From a virus, in IMG/VR virus record IMGVR_UViG_3300009691_000210, positions 1 to 23,731 of that record: a stretch of 23,731 nucleotides of DNA. One strand, 5' to 3'. Positions within the stretch are counted from its first letter, which is position 1. Every line of letters starts with the position of its first letter. The notes under the pieces were generated by a model, which saw nothing but the letters and a program-made list of their open reading frames with translations, was not told the DNA's origin and made no database searches. A program made the translations under genes and the position numbers. Shown piece after piece: positions 15,045 to 22,079 of the stretch.

Positions 15045-15713
15045 ATGGCCCTCGCAACCTGCGCCAATCTGGACGTGCTCCAGGGCTCGATCCGGCTCCC
15101 GCTCCGGGGCGTCTGGTCCGCCGACCTGGTGCTGGACGGTGCCACCGTCCCGAGCGGAGCCGTCACGCTCGCGGCGAAGGGCGGGCTTTCGCTGCGCGGC
15201 ACGGTGGTCCGCGGGGGTGTATTTCTCGACGCAGCACACGTGCGCGTCGTGGGTGGTGCTGGGGGCCTCGCGCGCGAGGTGGCGGGCGCATACCAGAGCG
15301 CCCAGCTCCGCGATCCGCTCGACGCGATCCTACGCGCCAGCGGGGAGACGCTCTCCTCGACGGTCACGACCGAGGTGCTCACCGTGTCGCTGTCGCTGTG
15401 GACGCTCGGCCGTCATCGGGCCGCCCGCGCTCTCGACGAACTGGCGCACGTGGCCTCCCTCGCGCTCGCGAAGGCGATCGGCTGGCGGCTGCTGCCAGTC
15501 GGCAGCCTCTGGATTGGGGCCGAATCCTGGAGTGCAGCGACGCTCCCCGCCGGTGCGGACGTGCTTGAGCGGTGCCCCGCCGAGCAGCGCTTGGTGATCG
15601 GGGCGGAGACGCCTGCGCTTCTCCCGGGCGTCGATTTGCCGGACGTGGGGAAGGTGGTTGCCGTCGAGCACTGGCTCACCGCCGATCGAGTGAGAACGTG
15701 GGCATGGACCTGA
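15045..15713 (+). CDS. Probable baseplate hub protein
   Basis: This 222-residue protein sits between the tape-measure region and the gpV-like spike, the usual place for the hub (gp27/gpD/Mu gpP-like). The N-terminal half is a set of short beta strands (IRLPLRGVWSADLVLDGATV, GGLSLRGTVVRGGVFLDAAH), resembling the barrel of hub proteins. A middle helical region (REVAGAYQSAQLRDPLDAIL) and a C-terminal strand segment (LPDVGKVVAVEHWLTADRVR) follow. It is smaller than typical hubs (350-400 residues), so part of the hub may be provided by the previous gene. The ATG at 15045 is four bases after the upstream stop. The last residues overlap the next gene by ten bases. The call rests on order and fold pattern. 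Confidence 0.5.
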   Translation: MALATCANLDVLQGSIRLPLRGVWSADLVLDGATVPSGAVTLAAKGGLSLRGTVVRGGVFLDAAHVRVVGGAGGLAREVAGAYQSAQLRDPLDAILRASGETLSSTVTTEVLTVSLSLWTLGRHRAARALDELAHVASLALAKAIGWRLLPVGSLWIGAESWSAATLPAGADVLERCPAEQRLVIGAETPALLPGVDLPDVGKVVAVEHWLTADRVRTWAWT

Positions 15714-16258
15714 CCGCGCGGTTTCGGGAATTGGTGCGCACGGCGCTCGGCCTCGAGGCAGATCCGGGTCGTCCGCCCGCGCTTGACCGCCTCGCGCTCT
15801 ACCCCGCCGAGGTGAAGAGCGCCACATCGGACGGTCTCTACCTCGATGTGCAGCCGATCGATCCGCGCGTCGAGGGACATCAGCGGGTGCCCGTGCGCGT
15901 CGGCGTGCCCGGCGAGGTCGCGGTGGTCCAGGCCGGTGCCGTGGTGCTCCTCGGGTGGGAGCGGGGCGACCCGAGTAAACCCTACTGCGTCCCGTCGTGG
16001 AACGCGGGGGCGACGGTGACAAAATTGGTATTCAAAGCATCGGCGGTTCATCTCGCAGATGAAAGTGGTTCCGAGGAAGTGATCACGAAGACGGACTTCC
16101 TGACATTCTTGAAATCTTGGCAGGATGCTGCCGTCGGCGGCAGCGACGGCGGGGCGCTCATGCGCACGAACACGATCGCGGCGCTGACGGCCGCGGGATG
16201 GTCCGTCGGAGCTTCGCTCGCCGGGCTCGGCTCCTCGAGGGTCAAGGCGGTGCGCTGA
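15704..16258 (+). CDS. Baseplate spike / assembly protein V (Mu gp45-like)
   Basis: The 184-residue product has an N-terminal OB-fold-like region and the segment VVLLGWERGDPSKPYCVPSW (79-98), typical of gp45/gpV spikes, where each strand leads into a triple-stranded beta helix. The following residues (ATVTKLVFKASAVHLADESG) would start that helix, and the C-terminal 60 residues, rich in Ala and Gly, are likely an accessory tip. The spike punctures the outer membrane at contraction. A metal-binding HxH tip motif is not seen, so membrane piercing may rely on a separate tip protein. The ATG at 15704 lies in the preceding gene; a GTG at 15698 is an alternative. The stop overlaps the next start. 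Confidence 0.75.
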   Translation: MDLTARFRELVRTALGLEADPGRPPALDRLALYPAEVKSATSDGLYLDVQPIDPRVEGHQRVPVRVGVPGEVAVVQAGAVVLLGWERGDPSKPYCVPSWNAGATVTKLVFKASAVHLADESGSEEVITKTDFLTFLKSWQDAAVGGSDGGALMRTNTIAALTAAGWSVGASLAGLGSSRVKAVR

Positions 16259-16653
16259 TGGCGATCGACTACGGCACGGACATCGCGGCGCTCGACGATC
16301 TCCCAGACCCGGAGGTACTGGTCTCCGGGGAGAGGAATGCGGCTTACGCGCAGGGGCGGCGCCTGCTTACCCCGACGGGTGCGCTGGAAGCGATCGGCGA
16401 TGCCGCGCCCTACGACTCGATCGACCTCCGCGAGCAACTCGGCGCGCGCATGAGCGAGCAGGATCTCCTTGACCTGCAGGCGCAGGTGCACCAGGTCCTC
16501 TCGCAGGATGAGCGCGTGATCCGCGTCGAGGCACAGCTCACCGATACCGGTCGAGCGCTGCAGGTCGAGGCGCGCCACGAGGGAACCGCGGGACCGTTCG
16601 ACCTGGTGATCTCCATCGACTCCGTCACGACCACGTTGCTGAAGGCATCCTGA
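16258..16653 (+). CDS. Baseplate wedge protein, Mu gp46 / gp25-like
   Basis: This 131-residue protein fits the gp46/gpW-type wedge, which builds the sheath-initiating ring of the baseplate. The N-terminal part has DYGTDIAALDDLPDP (4-18) and GRRLLTPTGALEAIGD, like the family's aspartate-rich start and 'R.L.TP.G' element. A helix (SEQDLLDLQAQVHQVLSQDE) and a strand-rich C-terminus (RVIRVEAQLTDTGRALQVEA) follow. Both ends overlap neighbouring genes as TGATG. The protein comes before baseplate J, as in Mu and P2. Family assignment is good. Confidence 0.78.
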   Translation: MAIDYGTDIAALDDLPDPEVLVSGERNAAYAQGRRLLTPTGALEAIGDAAPYDSIDLREQLGARMSEQDLLDLQAQVHQVLSQDERVIRVEAQLTDTGRALQVEARHEGTAGPFDLVISIDSVTTTLLKAS

Positions 16654-18188
16654 TGGCACTCCCAACCCTCGACGATCTGCTCAAGATCCCAACGCAGGAT
16701 GAGGTGCTGGATCAAGAGGTCTTCCCCGAGCTGCGTACGCGCGGCGCGCGGGTGACGGATTGGATCGTGGGCGGTGTGTATCGAACCATGGCCTACGTCG
16801 TGGCACTGCTCCGCCTCGACGTGCGCAAGTCCATCGCTGCCTTTGCCGCCGCCGGTTTCGAGGATTACGTTTTCGGCCTCGCCGCCGCTCCTGCCGGGAT
16901 CGATGTGACCGCGTGGGCCGCGCTCGTCGCGAAGCAGCGCTATGGTGTCGATCGCATCGCGGCGACGTACACGAATCGCACGATCCGACTCACGAACTCG
17001 ACGGGAACGCCCTACGGCCCGGTGTCCGCCGGCGGGATCATTTTGCAGTTCACGGCGACGGGGAACCGTTACATCCTCGACGGAACCGTGACGATCCCGG
17101 CCAGTAGTTTCGTCGATGCCACGTTCCGCTCAGAGTTTGTGGTCGACTCCGCGGCGGGCCGGACCTACAACGACAGCGCGAGCGCGACGATCGTGCTCGT
17201 CACGGCGAACTATCCGGGCGTGACAGCGACGAATCCTGCGCCGACCTACAGCTCGGTATCGCAGGCCGGCGCCGGAACCGGCACCGTGACGCCCAGCGGA
17301 TCCCCGTCGGGGAATCATTCCGTCGCCGTGCGCATCGATGCCTCTGGCCAGGTTACCGCGGCGACCTGGTCGACTTCTCTCGACGGGGCCGCGTGGGTAT
17401 CGCAGGGCGCTGCTGGCAGCGTGACCAACCTCGGTGGGTTCGGGATCAACATCACGCTCGCCAATGGAGCGAGTGGGAATCCATCCTTCATCGCCGGTAC
17501 CTACTACTACTTTTCGACGCCAGGATCGGATGTGACGCAGGTCGGGCGCGACCAAGAGACGCCGACGGAACTGGGGGCGCGCGTCCGCGGCCTCTGGCCG
17601 TCGCTGGCCTTCGTGAAAGACAGCGCCGGCAATTGGATCTGGACCTCACCGACGGTGAATGCCTACGAAACGCTGGCCAAGAGTGCCAGCGACCAGGTCA
17701 AGATCGCCTTCGCGAAGACCGATGCGACGGTCAATAACAAAGTCAAGATCTATATCGCTGCACAGGGAGATCTGGTTCCGTCGGGCGTACTCTCGACGGT
17801 GAGCGCCTTCTTCAATTCACGATCGATGCTGACCGATCTCCCCGAAGTACTCTCACCGACGAAGCGCACGATCACGCTCGCCGCGGTCACGGTGACCGTG
17901 AAGCAGGGTCAGCTCGCAACCGCACAGGGAGCACTGCAAACGGCGCTCAAAAACTATCTTGGCGGGGTAGACCCGAAGGTGGTGTTGGGCATCAATGGTC
18001 GCGTCGACCGGGCCTACATCCTCTCGCTCATTCGAAACACCACGGGGGTGGTGAAGGTCAGCGACGTGACGTTGACGATCAACGGGGTCGCCGCCGATCT
18101 CCAGCTACCCGTTACGGCAGGCGCGTTTGAACTGGCTGTCTGGACGCAGGCAGTAGCCTCTGATTTCACGTGGGTCACGGAGGCATGA
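16653..18188 (+). CDS. Baseplate J-like protein (Mu gp47) with inserted beta domain
   Basis: This 511-residue protein is a J-like wedge that links baseplate ring and fibers. The N-terminal ~130 residues (TLDDLLKIPTQDEVLDQEVF; IAATYTNRTIRLTNSTGTPY) and the motif GRDQETPTELGARVRGLWPS (298-317), equivalent to the family's 'GaDaEsdeelR.R', support the call. The C-terminal domain (ITLAAVTVTVKQGQLATAQG; YLGGVDPKVVLGINGRVDRA; VVKVSDVTLTING) is also typical. Immediately before the GRDQETP motif, residues 205-292 hold a beta insertion that begins GAGTGTVTPSGSPSG and ends AGTYYYFSTPG; it also occurs in the sheath and tailspike. J proteins are usually about 350-400 residues, so the insertion explains most of the extra length. 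TGATG and ATGATG overlaps join it to both neighbours. Confidence 0.85.
   Translation: MALPTLDDLLKIPTQDEVLDQEVFPELRTRGARVTDWIVGGVYRTMAYVVALLRLDVRKSIAAFAAAGFEDYVFGLAAAPAGIDVTAWAALVAKQRYGVDRIAATYTNRTIRLTNSTGTPYGPVSAGGIILQFTATGNRYILDGTVTIPASSFVDATFRSEFVVDSAAGRTYNDSASATIVLVTANYPGVTATNPAPTYSSVSQAGAGTGTVTPSGSPSGNHSVAVRIDASGQVTAATWSTSLDGAAWVSQGAAGSVTNLGGFGINITLANGASGNPSFIAGTYYYFSTPGSDVTQVGRDQETPTELGARVRGLWPSLAFVKDSAGNWIWTSPTVNAYETLAKSASDQVKIAFAKTDATVNNKVKIYIAAQGDLVPSGVLSTVSAFFNSRSMLTDLPEVLSPTKRTITLAAVTVTVKQGQLATAQGALQTALKNYLGGVDPKVVLGINGRVDRAYILSLIRNTTGVVKVSDVTLTINGVAADLQLPVTAGAFELAVWTQAVASDFTWVTEA
17265..17528 (+). other. Recurrent virion beta domain, copy C (baseplate J)
   Basis: J residues 205-292: GAGTGTVTPSGSPSG, VAVRIDASGQVTAATWSTSL and FIAGTYYYFSTPGSD. 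It lies between the first beta domain and the conserved GRDQETP motif. A 16-base string at 17272-17287 is identical to sheath copy B1 (9962-9977). Confidence 0.75.
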
Positions 18189-18955
18189 TGGCGACGTACG
18201 AGGAGTGGATCACGTCGCAGCGTCTCCCGTGGCTTGGCACGAAGGGGCGTGCGATCGTCGGCGCCTTCGCCGCCGTGCTCGGCGACCGCGCCCTCGAGTG
18301 GGCGAAGCAGGCGTTCCTCGAGCATCTCCCCGAGAAGGCGACCGCCGCCAGCAACGCGCTTACCGCGAGCGAGCGACAGATCGAGCCCGGCCCGACGGAA
18401 GCGAATGCCGCGCTCGCTACCCGCCTGGTGCGCGCCGTCGCGCAGTGGCGCCTCGCCGGTGCGCCGCTCGGGCTGCTGCTCGCGCTCTACTACGCCGAGT
18501 TCGCCGAGGCGGTCATCGTCCAACAGAACGGGCGAGGCTACAACCTCAGCGGAACGTCCAATCTCGACGACATCGCCGACCTCACGACGCAACCAGCATG
18601 GTACATCGTCACCACGCTGGGGCTCAATCCCGCGATCCCAGCGAGCGCCGACGGTCGGCCGGCCATCGCCTCGGGAACGGTGCCCTGGTGGACCTTCGAC
18701 GTGAGCCACATGGACACCGCCGGGAATCAGTTCACGAGTCGGTTTGCGATCCTATTCCCCGTCGGGAACACGGTCGATCTATCGGTGCAGGCGAACCTCG
18801 ATCGCATCCGTCGGGTGATTCAGCGGTGGCGTCCGGCGAAAGCGACGTGCGTCACGATCATCGATGTCCTGTCGGGAGCGGTGTGGGGTTGGCCCGCCTC
18901 GCAGAATTGGGGTGGATTCAGCTGGGGTGGGTCCATCGCGACCTATAGCCCCTGA
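18188..18955 (+). CDS. Baseplate / tail fiber attachment protein (Mu gp48-like)
   Basis: This 255-residue protein follows J and precedes the fibers, as Mu gp48 and P2 gpI do, and should join fibers to the baseplate. It begins with a helical part (YEEWITSQRLPWLGTKGRAI; LATRLVRAVAQWRLAGAPLG) and ends with RRVIQRWRPAKATCVTIIDV followed by WGWPASQNWGGFSWGG, a segment seen in many wedge proteins of this type. Two ATGs overlap the J stop (18185 and 18188). The second is preferred because GGAGG (18179-18183) is then four bases away instead of one. The fiber gene starts 13 bases after the stop. Confidence 0.72.
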   Translation: MATYEEWITSQRLPWLGTKGRAIVGAFAAVLGDRALEWAKQAFLEHLPEKATAASNALTASERQIEPGPTEANAALATRLVRAVAQWRLAGAPLGLLLALYYAEFAEAVIVQQNGRGYNLSGTSNLDDIADLTTQPAWYIVTTLGLNPAIPASADGRPAIASGTVPWWTFDVSHMDTAGNQFTSRFAILFPVGNTVDLSVQANLDRIRRVIQRWRPAKATCVTIIDVLSGAVWGWPASQNWGGFSWGGSIATYSP

Positions 18956-18967
18956 GGAAAAGAACCG

Positions 18968-19909
18968 ATGCCCTCCGATTATACCTCATCTCCGAGCGCG
19001 ACGCAGGCGCCCTCGCCGACGCCGGCGCAGGATGCGCTTCCGATCGCTCGCCTCCCCGTCGATGGGGAGGCGGCCAACGTCGCGAGCATTACCCAGATCG
19101 TCAAGATGCTCGCCGATGGCCTCGGCTGGAGCTGGGCGAACGCTGTCCACAAGGCCGCAGCTCGTACCATCACCGCGATTCTGACCTTCGCCGAGAAGGC
19201 GATTTTGAACGGTCAGAGCGGTGACACCAACCCTGCCGTCGAGACCACGTCGCCGCCGGCGGCGAGGAAGCTGCTCTGGAAGATCAGCCTCGGAGGCGTA
19301 GTCTATCTGCGATGGTACTCATCGCTGACCGAAAGCGGTTCTGAGTGGGTGGTCAACGCCCACTGGGATGGCACCAATTGGCAGTTTGACGGAGCGGGAG
19401 CAGCCATCCGGCTGCGATTGTTCGCGTTTGGAACAAACGGATTCTCATTGCAATACAATAGCAGCGGTGCGGCCTTCGCCGAGGGGGCGTGGGTCAATGC
19501 CCTCACGCTGGCGAACAGCGATAGTTCTCTGGCGGCCAAGGGGGATGTGAAGGCGAAACGCTATCGGTCGAGTGGTACGGCGCTGGTCGCTGGGGATTTC
19601 ACGCTCGGCGCCGGATGGGGCGACACTGCGACCGTTGCTGTGATCAGCGGAGATGACACTGCCGGAACTTGTACCGTGACGGCTGGGGGGGTAGGAATGG
19701 CTCAGAATCCGACTCTGACTCTCACGTTCAAGGACGGAACCTATACGGCTGCGCCGAGCGTAATTGTGACACTGGCGAATGCCTCATCTGATGCTGCAAC
19801 GAGAAACATCAAGTGGGTCGTAACCGCGACGGATTTTACCGTCACATGGCTCGGTGGGCCGGGGAACGGGGATACGTTTATTTTCCGCTGGCAGGTGACT
19901 GGGCATTAA
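18968..19909 (+). CDS. Tail fiber protein 1
   Basis: This 313-residue protein opens the fiber region. Residues 1-65 are a Ser/Pro/Ala-rich leader and a short helix, probably the baseplate anchor. The middle (about 65-205) holds repeating beta strands with LRWYSSLTESGSEWVVNAHW and LANSDSSLAAKGDVKAKRYR, like fiber shafts. The C-terminal domain (about 210-313) starts GAGWGDTATVAVISGDDTAG and ends NGDTFIFRWQVTGH, a fiber-tip type also found in the 21071-22072 protein, and probably the receptor-contact or trimerisation domain. GAGGA overlaps the previous stop and serves as ribosome site. The TAA stop overlaps the stop of the minus-strand lipoprotein gene (TTAA). Confidence 0.75.
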   Translation: MPSDYTSSPSATQAPSPTPAQDALPIARLPVDGEAANVASITQIVKMLADGLGWSWANAVHKAAARTITAILTFAEKAILNGQSGDTNPAVETTSPPAARKLLWKISLGGVVYLRWYSSLTESGSEWVVNAHWDGTNWQFDGAGAAIRLRLFAFGTNGFSLQYNSSGAAFAEGAWVNALTLANSDSSLAAKGDVKAKRYRSSGTALVAGDFTLGAGWGDTATVAVISGDDTAGTCTVTAGGVGMAQNPTLTLTFKDGTYTAAPSVIVTLANASSDAATRNIKWVVTATDFTVTWLGGPGNGDTFIFRWQVTGH

Positions 19910-20487
19910 CGAAGTTCAATTGACACTTCTCTAGCATAGAACCATTGTGAATACACACCTGTATCCACAAATCTGTGGTTGCCGCCGAGGTCCAGTCCAT
20001 CAAGGTTTTTACATTTGGGTGGGAAGGTTGTTCCTCCGACCAGCGATGAGATCGTCATGAACGGCGGCACATGGTTTGAGGGATCTGGTACTTTGAGGAG
20101 CGTCCGATGAGGACCGATCGCCGCAACATTTGGATCCGACATCCCAATCGTTCCTTCTCCGGCACAATCCCGTGCCTGAAAGTCGATATTAATTGACCCT
20201 TTAGAGTCAACCACGGCGCCAATGTCAGGACGGAATGCTTTCAATGTGTCGACGAAGAATCCCAGATCCTCTCCGCCCGGTCCAATGAGGTGAGGCACCT
20301 CCGTGGCCGTCCCTGACGGCCCTGTTTCACCCTTCGGGCCCGCAGGGCCAGGGATGCCTGGCCGCTGTTGCAGCTCGGCCAGGCGGGCTTCCAGGGCCGC
20401 TGCATGGGCCTCGAGGGCGTCGAGCCGTCGGTTGTCGTCTTGGCAAGCAGAAACAGTGACGATCGAAACGAGCAACAGGGTACGCAT
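19906..20487 (-). CDS. Collagen-repeat lipoprotein (cargo/moron gene)
   Basis: This 193-residue protein is transcribed against the virion operon. Residues 1-15 form a lipoprotein signal with lipobox VSAC (12-15), so C15 should be acylated and the protein anchored in the envelope. Gln at +2 favours the outer membrane by the usual Gram-negative rule. A coiled coil follows (LDALEAHAAALEARLAELQQ, 22-41), then a short collagen segment of Gly-X-Y triplets (44-59), which together suggest a trimer. The rest is a beta-rich globular domain with two cysteines (C108, C159) that may form a disulfide. The ATG at 20487 has GGAGGT six bases upstream; an upstream in-frame ATG at 20592 would bury the signal. 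It has its own promoter. Possible roles are superinfection exclusion or surface change in lysogens; both are inference. Confidence 0.78.
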   Translation of the reverse strand: MRTLLLVSIVTVSACQDDNRRLDALEAHAAALEARLAELQQRPGIPGPAGPKGETGPSGTATEVPHLIGPGGEDLGFFVDTLKAFRPDIGAVVDSKGSINIDFQARDCAGEGTIGMSDPNVAAIGPHRTLLKVPDPSNHVPPFMTISSLVGGTTFPPKCKNLDGLDLGGNHRFVDTGVYSQWFYAREVSIELR

Positions 20488-20501
20488 GTTGAGACCTCCA
20501 T

Positions 20502-20518
20502 GCCCCGCTGAGCGGGGC
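20502..20518 (-). promoter_or_regulatory. 5'-UTR hairpin of the lipoprotein gene
   Basis: GCCCCGC (20502-20508) pairs with GCGGGGC (20512-20518) around a three-base loop. On the minus strand it lies just after the predicted transcription start and two bases before the GGAGGT ribosome site (20494-20499). A strong hairpin near the 5' end can stabilise mRNA, and no T-tract follows. Confidence 0.55.
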
Positions 20519-20537
20519 GTGCGCCGGGATGGCGATG

Positions 20538-20566
20538 AGTATAGCGATCGTTCACCGGCCCGGCAA
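20538..20566 (-). promoter_or_regulatory. Sigma70-like promoter for the lipoprotein
   Basis: Read on the minus strand, TTGCCG (20561-20566, -35) is followed after exactly 17 bases by TATACT (20538-20543, -10). Agreement with consensus is 4/6 and 5/6. The start point would be near 20530, giving a leader of about 43 bases before the ATG at 20487. Own promoters are a hallmark of moron genes expressed in lysogens. Caution: promoter consensus differs in some high-GC hosts. Confidence 0.6.
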
Positions 20567-20596
20567 GCTGAACCGATTTGCAGGTATTTCATGATT

Positions 20597-20646
20597 CGCC
20601 GCCTCGTCGGGCGAGCGCCGGGATGCGAGCGCTCGAGGGGGCGGCG
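20597..20646 (+). other. Two-tier GC hairpin before the second fiber operon
   Basis: Outer stem CGCCGCC (20597-20603) with GGCGGCG (20640-20646), and inner stem CGAGCGC (20612-20618) with GCGCTCG (20629-20635) with a ten-base loop. It ends five bases before the GAGGAGA ribosome site (20652-20658) of the gene at 20661. There is no T-tract. Confidence 0.55.
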
Positions 20647-20660
20647 AGCACGAGGAGAAC

Positions 20661-21074
20661 ATGAGCACCTACCACGGCCCCCCTCAGAGTCTGGGCCAGC
20701 GCCTCGCCCTCGCGGGCGCGACCCTTACTACCAGTTACACCGGCGGCGATAGCCTTGGTCTCAAGGGCACGGCAGCGACGGGCGCGAGCCTGCGTGCCGT
20801 CTTCGCCGCTGGCTCGACCCTCACGTCGATCGAATTCCGCTGGGAGGTCAGCGACGACGGAACGACGTGGGAACCGGTAGCCGGAGTGCGCGGGAGCGAT
20901 GGCGTCGTGCTCAACGAGCTGAGCCTGGCCAAGGTCGACGGCTCGACGGTAAGAGAGGTCTTCTCGACGGAGAGTCACACCGATCGCCCGTACGTGCGAC
21001 TCGTCGCGAAGCACACCGGCGGAGCCGCGGCGGCCGGCGACAAAGCGCAGGCCGACGTGAGGTTTGTGCCATGA
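20661..21074 (+). CDS. Small beta-rich fiber-region protein
   Basis: This 137-residue protein resumes plus-strand transcription after the lipoprotein interruption. It reads as a single beta-sandwich-like domain: LAGATLTTSYTGGDSLGLKG, then LRAVFAAGSTLTSIEFRWEV, SDDGTTWEPVAGVRGSDG and a final PYVRLVAKHTGG. No catalytic motif or signal peptide is seen. It overlaps the signal-peptide fiber gene by four bases (ATGA), so the two are probably translated together and their products may work together, for example as a fiber adaptor or chaperone. The GAGGAGA ribosome site is very good. No family was recognised with confidence. Confidence 0.6.
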   Translation: MSTYHGPPQSLGQRLALAGATLTTSYTGGDSLGLKGTAATGASLRAVFAAGSTLTSIEFRWEVSDDGTTWEPVAGVRGSDGVVLNELSLAKVDGSTVREVFSTESHTDRPYVRLVAKHTGGAAAAGDKAQADVRFVP

Positions 21075-22072
21075 AGCGTCTCCTCCTTCTCCTCGCCCTC
21101 GCCCTCCTCGCCACTCCAGCGACGGCGCAGCGACGGACCGGGTTTCCCACCACGAGTCCCGGTCCGCGATGGGAGGTCGCCGGCGCGCAGCAGAACGGTG
21201 TCGGAGCCGTCAACTTCTCGACGGGGATGAGCGTCTCACTCTCGGCCGGCAAGCTCACGGTGTCGATTCTCGGCGGTATTCCCGTCCCCGCGACGCGCAC
21301 GGTCGCGACCACAGCGCCCCTGGGAGGCGGCGGGACGCTGGCCAGCGACCTCACCCTTACCTGTGCCACGTGCGTCACCGCTGTCACCGCAAGCGGCGTG
21401 CTCTCGTCGAGCGGCGGCACGACGCCAAACCTCACCTTGACGGGCGTGATCCCGATCGCGAATGGCGGCACCGCGGCAGCGACGGCAAGCGCAAACCGGG
21501 TGTTCGCCGGGCCGACTTCGGGTGGGGCAGCGGCACCGGGGTTCCGCGCCCTCGTCGCCGCCGACATTCCGTCGGCCGCCGGGGACGTGACCGGCGACTA
21601 TTCAGCGGTCGTCGTCGGGAAGCTCCAGGGACGCACCGTCACCTCGACGGCGCCGAGTGATGGTCATGTGCTCGGCTGGAACGCAGGCTCCTCGCAGTGG
21701 GAGCCGGGGGTGCGGCTGAGGGGCTACGGCACCGCGCCGACGTGCACCGTCGGCGTCGGGGCAGGGACAGGAGCTACGTGCGCCGTCGCCGGAAATCGGT
21801 ACGCGTTCCTGCTGACCGTCACCACAGGAACAGGACCGCTGTTAAATAGTCGTTTTGTGCAGCTGACGTGGGCAGTTGCATTTCCTGCAGTACCAATTCT
21901 GATGACCGTGCCCGCTGATTACAACAGCAAGTCCACGCGCAGCGTTTCTGTCCATAGCGAGCTGGATGCTGTCGATCCAGCGACGACAACGGATATATTT
22001 CTTTTTTCCGACGGTGATACACCGACCGCAAGCGTTGTGTACCGATTTAATTGTATTGTTACAGAGAGATAA
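21071..22072 (+). CDS. Fiber-like protein with Sec signal peptide
   Basis: This 333-residue protein begins with a classic signal peptide: MKR, a leucine-rich core (residues 4-13) and ATPATA|Q, with probable cleavage after A19. The mature part looks like a phage fiber: TGVIPIANGGTAAATASANR (124-143), SAAGDVTGDYSAVVVGKLQG (168-187), DGHVLGWNAGSSQWEPG (197-213), then a tip domain (about 219-333) related to that of the first fiber (GAGTGATC...; ...VVYRFNCIV). Five cysteines (98, 101, 225, 237, 328) fit an exported protein. A signal peptide is odd for a cytoplasmically assembled tail part. The ATG overlaps the upstream stop, so this start is well supported; the next in-frame ATG is at 21227. DNA from about 21840 is AT-richer, suggesting tip exchange. 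Confidence 0.7.
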   Translation: MKRLLLLLALALLATPATAQRRTGFPTTSPGPRWEVAGAQQNGVGAVNFSTGMSVSLSAGKLTVSILGGIPVPATRTVATTAPLGGGGTLASDLTLTCATCVTAVTASGVLSSSGGTTPNLTLTGVIPIANGGTAAATASANRVFAGPTSGGAAAPGFRALVAADIPSAAGDVTGDYSAVVVGKLQGRTVTSTAPSDGHVLGWNAGSSQWEPGVRLRGYGTAPTCTVGVGAGTGATCAVAGNRYAFLLTVTTGTGPLLNSRFVQLTWAVAFPAVPILMTVPADYNSKSTRSVSVHSELDAVDPATTTDIFLFSDGDTPTASVVYRFNCIVTER

Positions 22073-22079
22073 AGAGATA

